From assembly GCF_036226445.1 (NCBI RefSeq), contig NZ_CP108474.1:3348001-3412000 (forward strand): a stretch of DNA of 64,000 nucleotides, written 5' to 3'. Positions 51,126-59,866 of the stretch are shown here, one piece after another. A program made the translations under genes and the position numbers. The stretch comes from Streptomyces sp. NBC_01255. Its GTDB lineage: Bacteria; Actinomycetota; Actinomycetes; Streptomycetales; Streptomycetaceae. The first letter of the stretch is position 1, and the number at the start of each line of letters is the position of its first letter. The notes under the pieces were generated by a model. That model made no database searches and had not been told where the DNA came from. It saw only the letters and a program-made list of their open reading frames with translations.

Positions 51126-51887
51126 ATGAAGGACGCCTTCGGCACCCCGCAGTCCCTGCTCGTCCTCGGCGGCACCTCCACGATCGGGCTCGCGACCGCG
51201 CGCCGGATGATCGCCCGCGGCGTCCGTACGGTGTGGCTGGCCGGGCGGCCCTCCCCCGTGCTCACCGCGGCCGCGGACTCGCTCCGCGCGCTCGGCACGG
51301 ACGTGCGCACCGTCCCCTTCGACGCGCTCGACACCGAGTCGCACGAGGAGCGGCTCGGCAAGATCTTCACGGAGGGGCCCATCGACGTGGTGCTGCTCGC
51401 CTTCGGGGTCCTCGGCGACCAGGCGCACGACGAGGCCGACCCCGTCGCCGCCGTGCGGGTCGCGCAGACCAACTACACGGGCGCCGTCTCGGCCGGTCTG
51501 GTGTGCGCGGGCGCGCTCCAGGCGCAGGGGCACGGCTCGCTGGTGGTGCTCTCCTCGGTGGCGGGCGAGCGGGCCCGGCGCGGTGACTTCATCTACGGCT
51601 CGTCGAAGGCGGGGCTCGACGTCTTCGCCCAGGGCCTCGGGGACGCGCTGTACGGCACGGGCGTGCACGTCATGGTCGTCCGGCCCGGGTCCGCGCGGTC
51701 GACGGCGGCGGCAGGGCGCGCGAGGACGCGGGCCCGGCTCTCTGCGACCCCCGAGGCGGTCGCTACCGCGATCGAGCTGGGGCTGCGGCGCCGCTCGGAG
51801 ACGGTGTGGGTGCCGGGGACGCTGCGGATGGTGATGGCGGCGGTACGGCACGTGCCGAGGCCGCTCTTCCGCCTCCTGCCCGTGTGA
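51126..51887 (+). CDS. SDR family oxidoreductase, DprE2-like
   Basis: A 253-residue short-chain dehydrogenase: cofactor motif LVLGGTSTIGLATARRM, VVLLAFGVLGD, SSVAGERARRGDF and the active site YGSSKAGLD. The opening DAFGTPQSLLVLGGTSTIG closely resembles DprE2, the NADH-dependent reductase that makes decaprenylphosphoryl-arabinose in mycobacteria. No DprE1-like flavoenzyme is adjacent, so the substrate here is uncertain. GAGGAG lies 9 nt before ATG 51126. Confidence 0.85.
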   Translation: MKDAFGTPQSLLVLGGTSTIGLATARRMIARGVRTVWLAGRPSPVLTAAADSLRALGTDVRTVPFDALDTESHEERLGKIFTEGPIDVVLLAFGVLGDQAHDEADPVAAVRVAQTNYTGAVSAGLVCAGALQAQGHGSLVVLSSVAGERARRGDFIYGSSKAGLDVFAQGLGDALYGTGVHVMVVRPGSARSTAAAGRARTRARLSATPEAVATAIELGLRRRSETVWVPGTLRMVMAAVRHVPRPLFRLLPV

Positions 51888-51900
51888 GGAGGGGGAGGGC

Positions 51901-52497
51901 TCAGCCGGCGGGGGTGACGGTCGGCGTGTCGACCGGGCTGCCGCCCTGGGTCGGGACGGCCGAGATCGGCCGGCCGCTGCCGAACTCGTAGTCGTACAGC
52001 TTCCGCCACACGCCGTCCGGGCCCTGCTCGTACAGCGCGAACGAGCGGCACGTCCAGGCCGCCTCGTATCCGGCGAGCTCCTCGAACGCCCGGTCCATCC
52101 CCTCCTCGGAGATGGCGTGCGCCACGGTGACGTGCGGGTGGTACGGGAACTGGAGCTCGCGCGCGAGCGGCCCCGCCTCGTCCCGGATCTGGTGCTGGAG
52201 CCGGTTGCAGAGGGGGACGCCGTCCTCGAGCTTCACGAAGACGACCGGGGACAGCGGGCGGAACGTCCCGGTGCCCTTCAGACGGACGGGGAACGGCTCG
52301 TACTCGGCGGCGACCCCGGCGAGGTGCGCCTCGATCTCCGGGAGCCGCTCCTCCGCGACCTCGGTCGGCGGGACGAGGGTGACGTGCGTGGGGATGCCGT
52401 GCGCGGCGGGATCCCCGAAGCCAGCGCGCCGCTCCTGGAGCAGGCTGCCGTAGGGCTCCGGGACCGCGATCGAAACGCCGAGCGTTACGGTCCCCAC
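51901..52497 (-). CDS. 2'-5' RNA ligase family protein
   Basis: A 198-residue protein of the 2H phosphoesterase superfamily. Its two H-x-T/S-x motifs are HVTLVPP (about residue 38) and HVTVAH (about residue 122), the catalytic pair. The family hydrolyses or joins cyclic phosphate ends of RNA. GGAGGAG lies 6 nt before GTG 52497. It is the downstream partner of no obvious gene and follows trpS on the same strand by about 95 nt, so co-transcription is possible. Confidence 0.88.
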   Translation of the reverse strand: MGTVTLGVSIAVPEPYGSLLQERRAGFGDPAAHGIPTHVTLVPPTEVAEERLPEIEAHLAGVAAEYEPFPVRLKGTGTFRPLSPVVFVKLEDGVPLCNRLQHQIRDEAGPLARELQFPYHPHVTVAHAISEEGMDRAFEELAGYEAAWTCRSFALYEQGPDGVWRKLYDYEFGSGRPISAVPTQGGSPVDTPTVTPAG

Positions 52498-52592
52498 GTC
52501 GTTCTCCTCCGTCGTCCGTCGAATGGTGTGCGGCGGGTGGTGCAGCCGCCAGTGTGCGTCCTGCACCACCCTCGTGGCCAGGGTCCTAGGAC

Positions 52593-53656
<1,064 letters not shown>

Positions 53657-53662
53657 AAAGGT

Positions 53663-54274
53663 GTGAGGACGCGGGAGGGGACCCGGGAGGGGGGCCTGGT
53701 CGACGACGAGGCCGTGGTGATCGCACGGGTGCGCGCCGGAGAGCCGGAGGCGTACGCGGAGCTGGTCCGCGCGCATACGGCGGTGGCGCTGAGGGCGGCC
53801 GTGGCGTGCGGCGCGGGCCCGGAGGCCGAGGACGTGGTGCAGCAGGCGTTCTTCAAGGCGTACCGGTCGCTGGGGCGGTTCAAGGAGGGCGCGGCGTTCC
53901 GGCCGTGGCTGCTGCGGATCGTCGTCAATGAGACCAGGAACACAGTGCGCTCGGCGGGTCGGCAGCGGGCCGTCGCGGGCCGGGAGGCGGACCTGCTCGG
54001 GGGCGAGCCGCGGATACCGGAGTCGGCGGATCCGGCGGTCGCCGCGGAGGAGCGGGAGCGGAGCCGGCGGCTCCTCGACGCCCTGGACGGTCTCGCCGAG
54101 GACCACCGGCAGGTGGTGATCCACCGCTATCTGCTCGAGCTGGACGAGGCGGAGACGGCCGAGGCGCTGGGCTGGCCGAGGGGGACGGTGAAGTCCCGGC
54201 TGAGCCGGGCGCTGAAGAAGCTGGGACTGGTGCTGGAGGGACTCGTGCGGGAGGGAGGTGAGGAGCGTGGCTGA
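53663..54274 (+). CDS. ECF sigma factor
   Basis: A 203-residue sigma-70 family protein. Region 2: ARVRAGEPEAYAELVRAHTA, then EAEDVVQQAFFKAYRSLGRF and FRPWLLRIVVNETRNTVRSA. Region 4: GLAEDHRQVVIHRYLLELDE, then AETAEALGWPRGTVKSRLSR. GTG 53663 fits a leaderless transcript from the adjacent promoter; CTG 53696 with GGGAGG 5 nt upstream is an alternative. It overlaps the membrane-protein gene downstream, a standard sigma/anti-sigma layout. Confidence 0.88.
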   Translation: MRTREGTREGGLVDDEAVVIARVRAGEPEAYAELVRAHTAVALRAAVACGAGPEAEDVVQQAFFKAYRSLGRFKEGAAFRPWLLRIVVNETRNTVRSAGRQRAVAGREADLLGGEPRIPESADPAVAAEERERSRRLLDALDGLAEDHRQVVIHRYLLELDEAETAEALGWPRGTVKSRLSRALKKLGLVLEGLVREGGEERG

Positions 54275-55118
54275 GGAGCGGTTGCCGGAGGGCCGTACGC
54301 CGGACGAGCGGCTTCCGGAGGAGTTGCGGGCGCTGGGGCGGCGGCTGCGGGTGCCCGACGTGGACGGTGAGTCCATGGCGGAGCGGGTGCTCGCGCAGCT
54401 CCTCGCCGAGCACGCGCCGACGCCCGTGCCGGAGCCTCTGCCTGTGTGGCGCCGGTGGTGGGCATCGGTGCGGGGATGGGCGCGCGGGCGGTGGCGGGCG
54501 CTGGTGGCCGGTCTGACGGGGGTGCTGATCGTGCTGGTGCTCACCCCGCCCGTGCGGGCGGCGGTCGCGGACTGGTTCGGCTTCGGCGGGGTCACCGTGC
54601 GGTACTCCGACGATCCCGCCGGCCGGACCGCGGTGCCGGGCGGGGCGGTGCCGGGCGGGGCGGTGCCGGGGTGCGCCGACCCGGTGACGTTGGCGGAGGC
54701 CGGGCGCAGGGCGGGCTTCGAGCCGCTGATACCGGGTGCCCTGGGCCCGCCGGACGCGGTCGCGGTGACGGGGTCGGCCGAGCGGGGCCGGGCGGTGATC
54801 AGCCTGTGCTGGCGGGACGGGGAGCGGACGGTCCGGCTGGACGAGTTCCCGGCCCGGCTGGACATCGGCTTCGCCAAGGAGGTGACGACGCGGCCGGAGT
54901 GGGTGGATCTCCCGGACGGCGCGCAGGGCTACTGGTTCGGGGCGCCGCACCTGCTGACGGTCCCGATGACGGACGGGACCGGTCAGGTCTGGAGACATGA
55001 GGTCCGTACAGCGGGTCCCACGCTCCTCTGGACGCGGAGCGGAGGCGCGCTCACCTTCCGGCTGGAGGGCATACCGGACGCGGAGGAGGCGCGCGGGGTG
55101 GCGGAGTCGGCGGGCTGA
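54267..55118 (+). CDS. Single-pass membrane protein, putative anti-sigma factor
   Basis: A 283-residue protein: cytoplasmic residues 1-75 (DERLPEELRALGRRLRVPDV), a transmembrane helix at about 78-98 (LVAGLTGVLIVLVLTPPVRA) and an external domain with WFGFGGVTVRYSD and YWFGAPHLLTVPMT. No zinc-finger ZAS motif is present, but topology and overlap with the sigma gene indicate a regulator. GTG 54267 was chosen because GAGGGAGG is 8 nt upstream; GTG 54258 is possible. The VPGGA repeat comes from a 15-bp tandem duplication. Confidence 0.72.
   Translation: MAEERLPEGRTPDERLPEELRALGRRLRVPDVDGESMAERVLAQLLAEHAPTPVPEPLPVWRRWWASVRGWARGRWRALVAGLTGVLIVLVLTPPVRAAVADWFGFGGVTVRYSDDPAGRTAVPGGAVPGGAVPGCADPVTLAEAGRRAGFEPLIPGALGPPDAVAVTGSAERGRAVISLCWRDGERTVRLDEFPARLDIGFAKEVTTRPEWVDLPDGAQGYWFGAPHLLTVPMTDGTGQVWRHEVRTAGPTLLWTRSGGALTFRLEGIPDAEEARGVAESAG
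54631..54670. repeat. 15-bp tandem repeat in the membrane-protein gene
   Basis: Two full copies of CGGTGCCGGGCGGGG and a partial third encode VPGGAVPGGAVPG. In frame, so only loop length changes. Confidence 0.8.
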
Positions 55119-55253
55119 GGGTGACCGCCCGGCGTGCGGCTTCCGGAGCGGTGGGCGCGCCGTAGCCGAGGTTTCCGCTTCCGGCGCGCGAGCGACGATA
55201 AGAAGGGGAGCCACACCCCTGAGCTCCCGGGCCGCAGGACGAACGGAGACCCC

Positions 55254-56459
55254 GTGTCGAGGACGCAAGACGCGATCGCTTCCGCGGAGGCGCACAGCGC
55301 TCACAACTACCACCCCCTTCCGGTCGTCGTCGCCTCGGCGGACGGCGCCTGGCTGACCGATATCGAGGGGCATCGCTATCTCGACATGCTCGCCGGCTAC
55401 TCGGCGCTCAACTTCGGGCACGGCAACCGGCGGCTGATCGATGCCGCGAAGGCGCAGCTGGAGAGGGTGACGCTGACGTCGCGCGCCTTCCACCACGACC
55501 GCTTCGCCGAGTTCTGCACGCAGCTCGCGGCGTTGTGCGGCAAGGAGGCGGTGCTGCCGATGAACACGGGCGCGGAGGCGGTCGAGACGGCCGTGAAGAC
55601 CGCCCGGAAGTGGGGGTACGAGGTGAAGGGCGTGCCGGACGGGCACGCGAAGATCGTGGTCGCGGGGAACAACTTCCACGGCCGGACGACGACGATCGTC
55701 AGCTTCTCCACGGACCACGAGGCGCGGGACCACTTCGGCCCGTACACGCCGGGGTTCGAGATCGTCCCGTACGGGGACCTGACGGCCCTGGAGGCGGCGG
55801 TCACCGAGAACACGGTGGCGGTGCTGCTGGAACCGATCCAGGGCGAGGCGGGGGTGCTGGTGCCGCCGGCCGGCTATCTGCCGGGCGTGCGGGAGCTGAC
55901 GCGCCGGCGGAACGTGCTGTTCATGGCGGACGAGATCCAGACGGGTCTGGGCCGGACGGGGAAGACGTTCGCGTGCGAGCACGAGGGCGTGGTGCCTGAC
56001 GTGTACATCCTGGGGAAGGCGCTGGGCGGCGGTGTCGTGCCGGTGTCGGCGGTGGTCGCCGACCGGTCGGTGCTGGGCGTGTTCCGGCCGGGCGAGCACG
56101 GGTCGACCTTCGGCGGGAATCCGCTGGCCTGCGCGGTGGCGCTCGAGGTGATCGCGATGCTGCGGACGGGCGAGTTCCAGGAGCGGGCGACGGAGCTGGG
56201 CGAGCACCTCCACGCCGAGCTGGGGCTGCTCGTGGGCGGCGGGGCGGTGGAGGCGGTGCGCGGGCGCGGTCTGTGGGCGGGGGTGGACATCGCGCCGTCG
56301 CACGGCACGGGCCGGGAGATCTCGGAGAAGCTGATGGAGCGGGGGGTCCTGGTGAAGGACACGCACGGGTCGACGATCCGGATCGCGCCGCCCCTGGTCA
56401 TCTCGAAGGAGGATCTGGACTGGGGTCTTGAGCAGTTGAGAGGGGTGCTGTCGGACTGA
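55254..56459 (+). CDS. rocD: Ornithine aminotransferase
   Basis: A 401-residue class III PLP enzyme converting ornithine and 2-oxoglutarate to glutamate semialdehyde and glutamate. LNFGHGNRRLIDAAKAQLER, PMNTGAEAVETAVKTARKWG, NNFHGRTTTIVSFS, LLEPIQGEAGV, FMADEIQTGLGRTG and the PLP-lysine segment YILGKALGGGVVPVSAV are all ornithine-aminotransferase features. GGAG lies before GTG 55254. It serves arginine/ornithine catabolism towards proline and glutamate. Confidence 0.93.
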   Translation: MSRTQDAIASAEAHSAHNYHPLPVVVASADGAWLTDIEGHRYLDMLAGYSALNFGHGNRRLIDAAKAQLERVTLTSRAFHHDRFAEFCTQLAALCGKEAVLPMNTGAEAVETAVKTARKWGYEVKGVPDGHAKIVVAGNNFHGRTTTIVSFSTDHEARDHFGPYTPGFEIVPYGDLTALEAAVTENTVAVLLEPIQGEAGVLVPPAGYLPGVRELTRRRNVLFMADEIQTGLGRTGKTFACEHEGVVPDVYILGKALGGGVVPVSAVVADRSVLGVFRPGEHGSTFGGNPLACAVALEVIAMLRTGEFQERATELGEHLHAELGLLVGGGAVEAVRGRGLWAGVDIAPSHGTGREISEKLMERGVLVKDTHGSTIRIAPPLVISKEDLDWGLEQLRGVLSD

Positions 56460-56468
56460 CGGGTCCGT

Positions 56469-56522
56469 CCCGCCGCGGGCCCGGCCGTCGCGCCCGCGGC
56501 GGGCCGTCTCGCCCGCGGCGGG
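56469..56522. terminator. Terminator region after rocD with repeated arms
   Basis: CCCGCCGCGGGC (56469-56480) can pair with either of two GCCCGCGGCGGG copies (56492-56503, 56511-56522), giving two alternative stems of 12 bp. The second arm copy looks like a local duplication. Confidence 0.6.
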
Positions 56523-56551
56523 CACGGGGTTCTCGCGGGCAACGCGGGCCA

Positions 56552-56581
56552 TTGACACGACAGTTGGTCTAGGCCAATGAT
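56552..56581 (+). promoter_or_regulatory. Promoter with DasR-like site, polysaccharide deacetylase gene
   Basis: TTGACA (56552-56557), 18 bp, AATGAT (56576-56581), then 6 nt to the ATG. The near-palindrome TTGGTCTAGGCCAA (56564-56577) fills the spacer and differs by one base from TGGTCTAGACCA, the core of the DasR box (dre). A GlcNAc-responsive repressor could block this promoter directly. Confidence 0.65.
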
Positions 56582-56587
56582 GCCGCC

Positions 56588-57283
56588 ATGCCGAGACTCC
56601 GTCTGCGTCACGCCGTGCGTGCCGCGCTCGCCGCCCTCGTCCCCCTCGCGCTCCTCGGCGCGTCCACGGGACCCGCCCACTCCGCCCCGAGGGCGGCCTG
56701 GCCCGAGCCCGTCCCGGTGGTCTCGCACGTCGACACCACCGACCCGGTCGTCTTCATCACCATCGACGACGGCTGGTACCACGACCCCGCGGCGGCGAAG
56801 CTGCTGCTCGACCGCCGGGTGCCCGCCTCGCTCTTCCTGCTGCCGGGCGCCTACTCGTACGACTCCGGCTACTTCCACACCCTGCTGAACCAGGGCCGCT
56901 CCCGCGTCGAGAACCACACCGTCAACCACCCCGACCTGACCACGCTCGACGCCGCCGGACAGAAGGCGGAGGTCTGCGGGGCCCGCGATCAGCACCTCGC
57001 CCGGTTCGGCGACGGCCCGCGGCTGCTGCGTCCGCCCTACGGCACGTACGACGCGACCACCCGGACCACCGCGCGCGCCTGCGGGGCGAAGGCCGTGGTG
57101 ACGTGGACGTACGACCTCACCACCTGGGGCCAGTGGACCCCGCCGACACCGACCCTCAAGGCCGGCGACATCATCCTGCTCCACTTCAACGAGACCCTGG
57201 AGCAGGACCTGAAGCGGGCCCTGGACCTGGCCGAGGCGGCCGGCCTCAAGCCCGCGCCGCTGAGGGAGTACGTCGCGGACTAG
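56588..57283 (+). CDS. Secreted polysaccharide deacetylase
   Basis: A 231-residue enzyme with a signal peptide ending AHSAP, then a NodB domain: VFITIDDGWYHDPAA (catalytic Asp pair), ENHTVNHPDL (metal HxxxH) and RPPYGTYD, and DIILLHF near the end. It removes N-acetyl groups from chitin or peptidoglycan chains. Leaderless start at ATG 56588. The DasR-like site in the promoter suggests chitin or GlcNAc as substrate or signal. Confidence 0.9.
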   Translation: MPRLRLRHAVRAALAALVPLALLGASTGPAHSAPRAAWPEPVPVVSHVDTTDPVVFITIDDGWYHDPAAAKLLLDRRVPASLFLLPGAYSYDSGYFHTLLNQGRSRVENHTVNHPDLTTLDAAGQKAEVCGARDQHLARFGDGPRLLRPPYGTYDATTRTTARACGAKAVVTWTYDLTTWGQWTPPTPTLKAGDIILLHFNETLEQDLKRALDLAEAAGLKPAPLREYVAD

Positions 57284-57319
57284 GGCCTGTCCGACCCTGA
57301 TCCGCCGGACAGGCCCTAG
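57280..57319. terminator. Bidirectional terminator
   Basis: A perfect 14-bp stem (57280-57293 with 57306-57319) includes the deacetylase stop codon and faces the convergent ATP-grasp gene. Confidence 0.75.
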
Positions 57320-57326
57320 CCGGGTC

Positions 57327-58511
57327 CTAGAGGATCACGTGCGGGAGGAAGCGGGCGTACTCGTCGGTGACGAGGCCCGCCGACTCCCGGATCCCGAGCC
57401 CCGCCGCCTCGTTCTCGACGACCCACGCGCCGAGCACCACCTTGTTGCCGTCGAAGTCGGCCAGCGGGGCCAGCTCCTGGTAGCAGCAGGCCTCCCCGTC
57501 CCGTACGAAGGGCTCCGTCCCGGCCTCGTGCAGGGTGACGCCCGCGCCTTCGCGGCCGAGCAGCGGCTTGGCGACCCACCCCGTGGTCGAGGCGAGCTCG
57601 CGCGGACCGTCGAGGTAGGCGGGGAGCAGGTTCGGGTGACCCGGATTCAGCTCCCACAGGATCGCGAGCAGCGCCTTGTTGGAGAGGAGCATCTTCCAGG
57701 CCGGTTCGATCCAGCAGGTGGTGCCGGTCCCGCCGCCGTTGTCGAGGGTGTCGAGGACGTGCTTCCCGAAGCGGTCGGTGGTCAGCCACTCCCAGGGGTA
57801 GAGCTTGAAGCAGCTGCGGATGAAGCGGAGCCGGTCGTCGACGAAGCGGCGCGAGAGCCGGTCCCAGCCGATCCGCTCGACGGACAGCGCCTCCGTGTCG
57901 AGTCCGGCCTGCTGGGCGGTCTCGCGCAGGTACGCGACCGTCATCAGGTCCTCGCCGAGCTCGTCGCCGTCCGAGTGGACGAAGTGGACGGGGCCCGGCG
58001 GCAGCAGGTGCGCCTGGCGCTTCCAGGCGTCGACGAGCCGCTCGTGGAGGGAGTTCCACTGGTCGGCGCCGGGGAACCGCTCCTCCATCCAGAACCACTG
58101 CGGGCTGGCGGCCTCCACCAGCGAGGTGGGGGTGTCGGCGTTGTACTCCAGCATCTTGGCCGGGCCCGTGCCGTCGTAGCGCAGGTCGAACCGCCCATAG
58201 AGGGAGGGGAGTTCGTCGCGGCGCCGCCAGGACTCGGCGACCAGGGAGGCGAGCTTCGGGTCGGTGATCCCGAGCTCGGCGAACCGGTCCCGCTCGACGA
58301 TGTGCGCGGCGGCCGCCAGGCACATCGCGTGCAGCTCCTCGACGACCTCCTCCAGGGCCTCGACCTCGGGCAGCGTGAAGGAGTAGTACGCGCTCTCGTC
58401 CCAGTAGGGACGCAGCGAACCGTCCGGGTAGCGGGTCAGGGGGTAGACGACCCCCTGCTCCTCCACGATCGCCTGCCAGCCGGGCCGGGGCTCGATGGTG
58501 TGCCGCTTCAT
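57327..58511 (-). CDS. Glutathionylspermidine synthase-like ATP-grasp protein (YgiC-like)
   Basis: A 394-residue protein of the GSP-synthase C-terminal family. The segments FDLRYDGTGPAKMLEYNADT, WFWMEERFPGADQWNSLHER, WIEPAWKMLLSNKALLAILW and VAKPLLGREGAGVTLHEAGT are family blocks, the last two lining the ATP-grasp site. Streptomyces uses mycothiol and not glutathionylspermidine, so the amide-forming substrate is unknown. It is 14 nt after a small lipoprotein gene, echoing the E. coli ygiB-ygiC pair. Confidence 0.88.
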   Translation of the reverse strand: MKRHTIEPRPGWQAIVEEQGVVYPLTRYPDGSLRPYWDESAYYSFTLPEVEALEEVVEELHAMCLAAAAHIVERDRFAELGITDPKLASLVAESWRRRDELPSLYGRFDLRYDGTGPAKMLEYNADTPTSLVEAASPQWFWMEERFPGADQWNSLHERLVDAWKRQAHLLPPGPVHFVHSDGDELGEDLMTVAYLRETAQQAGLDTEALSVERIGWDRLSRRFVDDRLRFIRSCFKLYPWEWLTTDRFGKHVLDTLDNGGGTGTTCWIEPAWKMLLSNKALLAILWELNPGHPNLLPAYLDGPRELASTTGWVAKPLLGREGAGVTLHEAGTEPFVRDGEACCYQELAPLADFDGNKVVLGAWVVENEAAGLGIRESAGLVTDEYARFLPHVIL

Positions 58512-58525
58512 GTGCCGGGCCCTCC

Positions 58526-58828
58526 TCAGCCGCCGCCGGAGCCCGAGCAGCCGAAACCGCCGGTGTCGACGGCCGCCTTGCTGAAGCTGCCGCCGCTCAC
58601 CTTGCCGCTCCGGACGGAACCGCCGTAGTAGTACGAGCCCCGGGTCGTGGTGCCGTTGCTGTCGTCGTCGTCATCGCCGCCACCGCTCTCGCACCGGTAG
58701 CTGGGCAGCTCCTCGCGGGTCAGCGGGTCCACACACCGCTGGTCCGGCTCCGAGCCGCACGCGGTGATCGTCGCCGCGAGCACACCCATCCCACCGAGCA
58801 CCACCGTGCTCGACCTCAGCCTCCGCAT
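58526..58828 (-). CDS. Small Gly/Ser-rich lipoprotein next to YgiC-like gene
   Basis: A 100-residue protein with lipobox TITAC (Cys24), a short Cys-containing region (RCVDPLTREELPSYRCES), a poly-Asp stretch and a Gly/Ser/Tyr-rich tail ending GGFGCSGSGGG. GGGAGGG lies before ATG 58828. It lies directly before the YgiC-like gene on the same strand, so the two are probably co-transcribed, as with YgiB (DUF1190 lipoprotein) in enterobacteria; whether it is homologous is not clear. Confidence 0.75.
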   Translation of the reverse strand: MRRLRSSTVVLGGMGVLAATITACGSEPDQRCVDPLTREELPSYRCESGGGDDDDDSNGTTTRGSYYYGGSVRSGKVSGGSFSKAAVDTGGFGCSGSGGG

Positions 58829-58907
58829 GTCCCTGGCCCTCCCCTTCGCAGTCGCGACCGCACAGTGTAGGCCGGTCAATTCCAGCCGCAGCACCTAGAG
58901 TCATTTC

Positions 58908-59849
58908 GTGCTACTCGGGATGATTTGTGCGCTCGCCTCGTCCGTCTGCTTCGGCGCGGCCTCGGTTCTCCAGGCGATGGCGGCCCGCGCCGTGACGCCG
59001 GGGACCGGCGGCGGAGTCGACATCGCGCTGATGGGGCGGGCGCTGCGGCAGTGGCGGTACCTCGCCGGCCTCAGCGCGGACGGCCTCGGTTTCGCCCTGC
59101 AGATCGTGGCGCTGCGGACCCTGCCCATCTACGTGGTCGGCGCCGCCCTCGCCGCGAGCCTGGCGGTCACGGCGGTCATCGCCTCCCGGGTGCTGCGGGC
59201 GCGGCTCAGCCGGGTGGAGTGGACCGCGGTGGGCGTGGTCTGCGCGGGGCTCGCGCTGCTGGGCCTCGCCTCCGGGAAGGAAGGCCACCAGGACGGCCCC
59301 GAGTGGCTGCCCTGGGCGCTGCTCGCGAGCGCCTTCGGGGTGCTGCTGCTCGGCGTCGCGGGCGGGCGGCTGCCGGCGAAGCCCCGCGCCCTCGTCCTCG
59401 GCCTCGGGGCGGGCTTCGGCTTCGGGGTGGTCGAGGTGGCGGTCCGGCTGATCGACGGCATCGACTTCGCCGATCCGGTCTGGTACGCGCTCCTGGTGGG
59501 CGGCGGGGCCGCGTTCGTGCTGCTGACCTCGGCACTCCAGCGCGGGTCGGTGACCACGGCGACGGCGGGCGCGGTGCTCGGCGAGACGATCGGCCCCGCG
59601 ATCATCGGGGTGGTCTGGCTCGGCGACACCACCCGGGAGGGCCTCGGCTGGCTCGCAATCACCGGCTTCGCGATCGCGGTGGCGGGCTCCCTGACCCTGG
59701 CCCGCTTCGGCGAACCACCGGAGGTGGACGCTAACGGACGGACAATGGAGGTGGGGGCGAGAGCGAGAGCGGGTTCCCACCAGGGCACCGGCCCTGGCAC
59801 CGACCCCGGCACTGGCCCCGGCCCCGGCTCCGGGCAGGACTCCGCTTAG
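58908..59849 (+). CDS. EamA/DMT-like membrane transporter
   Basis: A 313-residue protein with 9-10 helices. It lacks a clear signature but matches the DMT superfamily in helix spacing (LGMICALASSVCFGAASVLQ, VVGAALAASLAVTAVIASRV, GAVLGETIGPAIIGVVWLGD). A Gly/Pro/Thr repeat tail follows the last helix. TAGAGT (58896-58901) lies 6 nt before GTG 58908, so it is leaderless. The substrate is unknown. Confidence 0.78.
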   Translation: MLLGMICALASSVCFGAASVLQAMAARAVTPGTGGGVDIALMGRALRQWRYLAGLSADGLGFALQIVALRTLPIYVVGAALAASLAVTAVIASRVLRARLSRVEWTAVGVVCAGLALLGLASGKEGHQDGPEWLPWALLASAFGVLLLGVAGGRLPAKPRALVLGLGAGFGFGVVEVAVRLIDGIDFADPVWYALLVGGGAAFVLLTSALQRGSVTTATAGAVLGETIGPAIIGVVWLGDTTREGLGWLAITGFAIAVAGSLTLARFGEPPEVDANGRTMEVGARARAGSHQGTGPGTDPGTGPGPGSGQDSA

Positions 59850-59866
59850 GTACCCCCGGGCACCTT

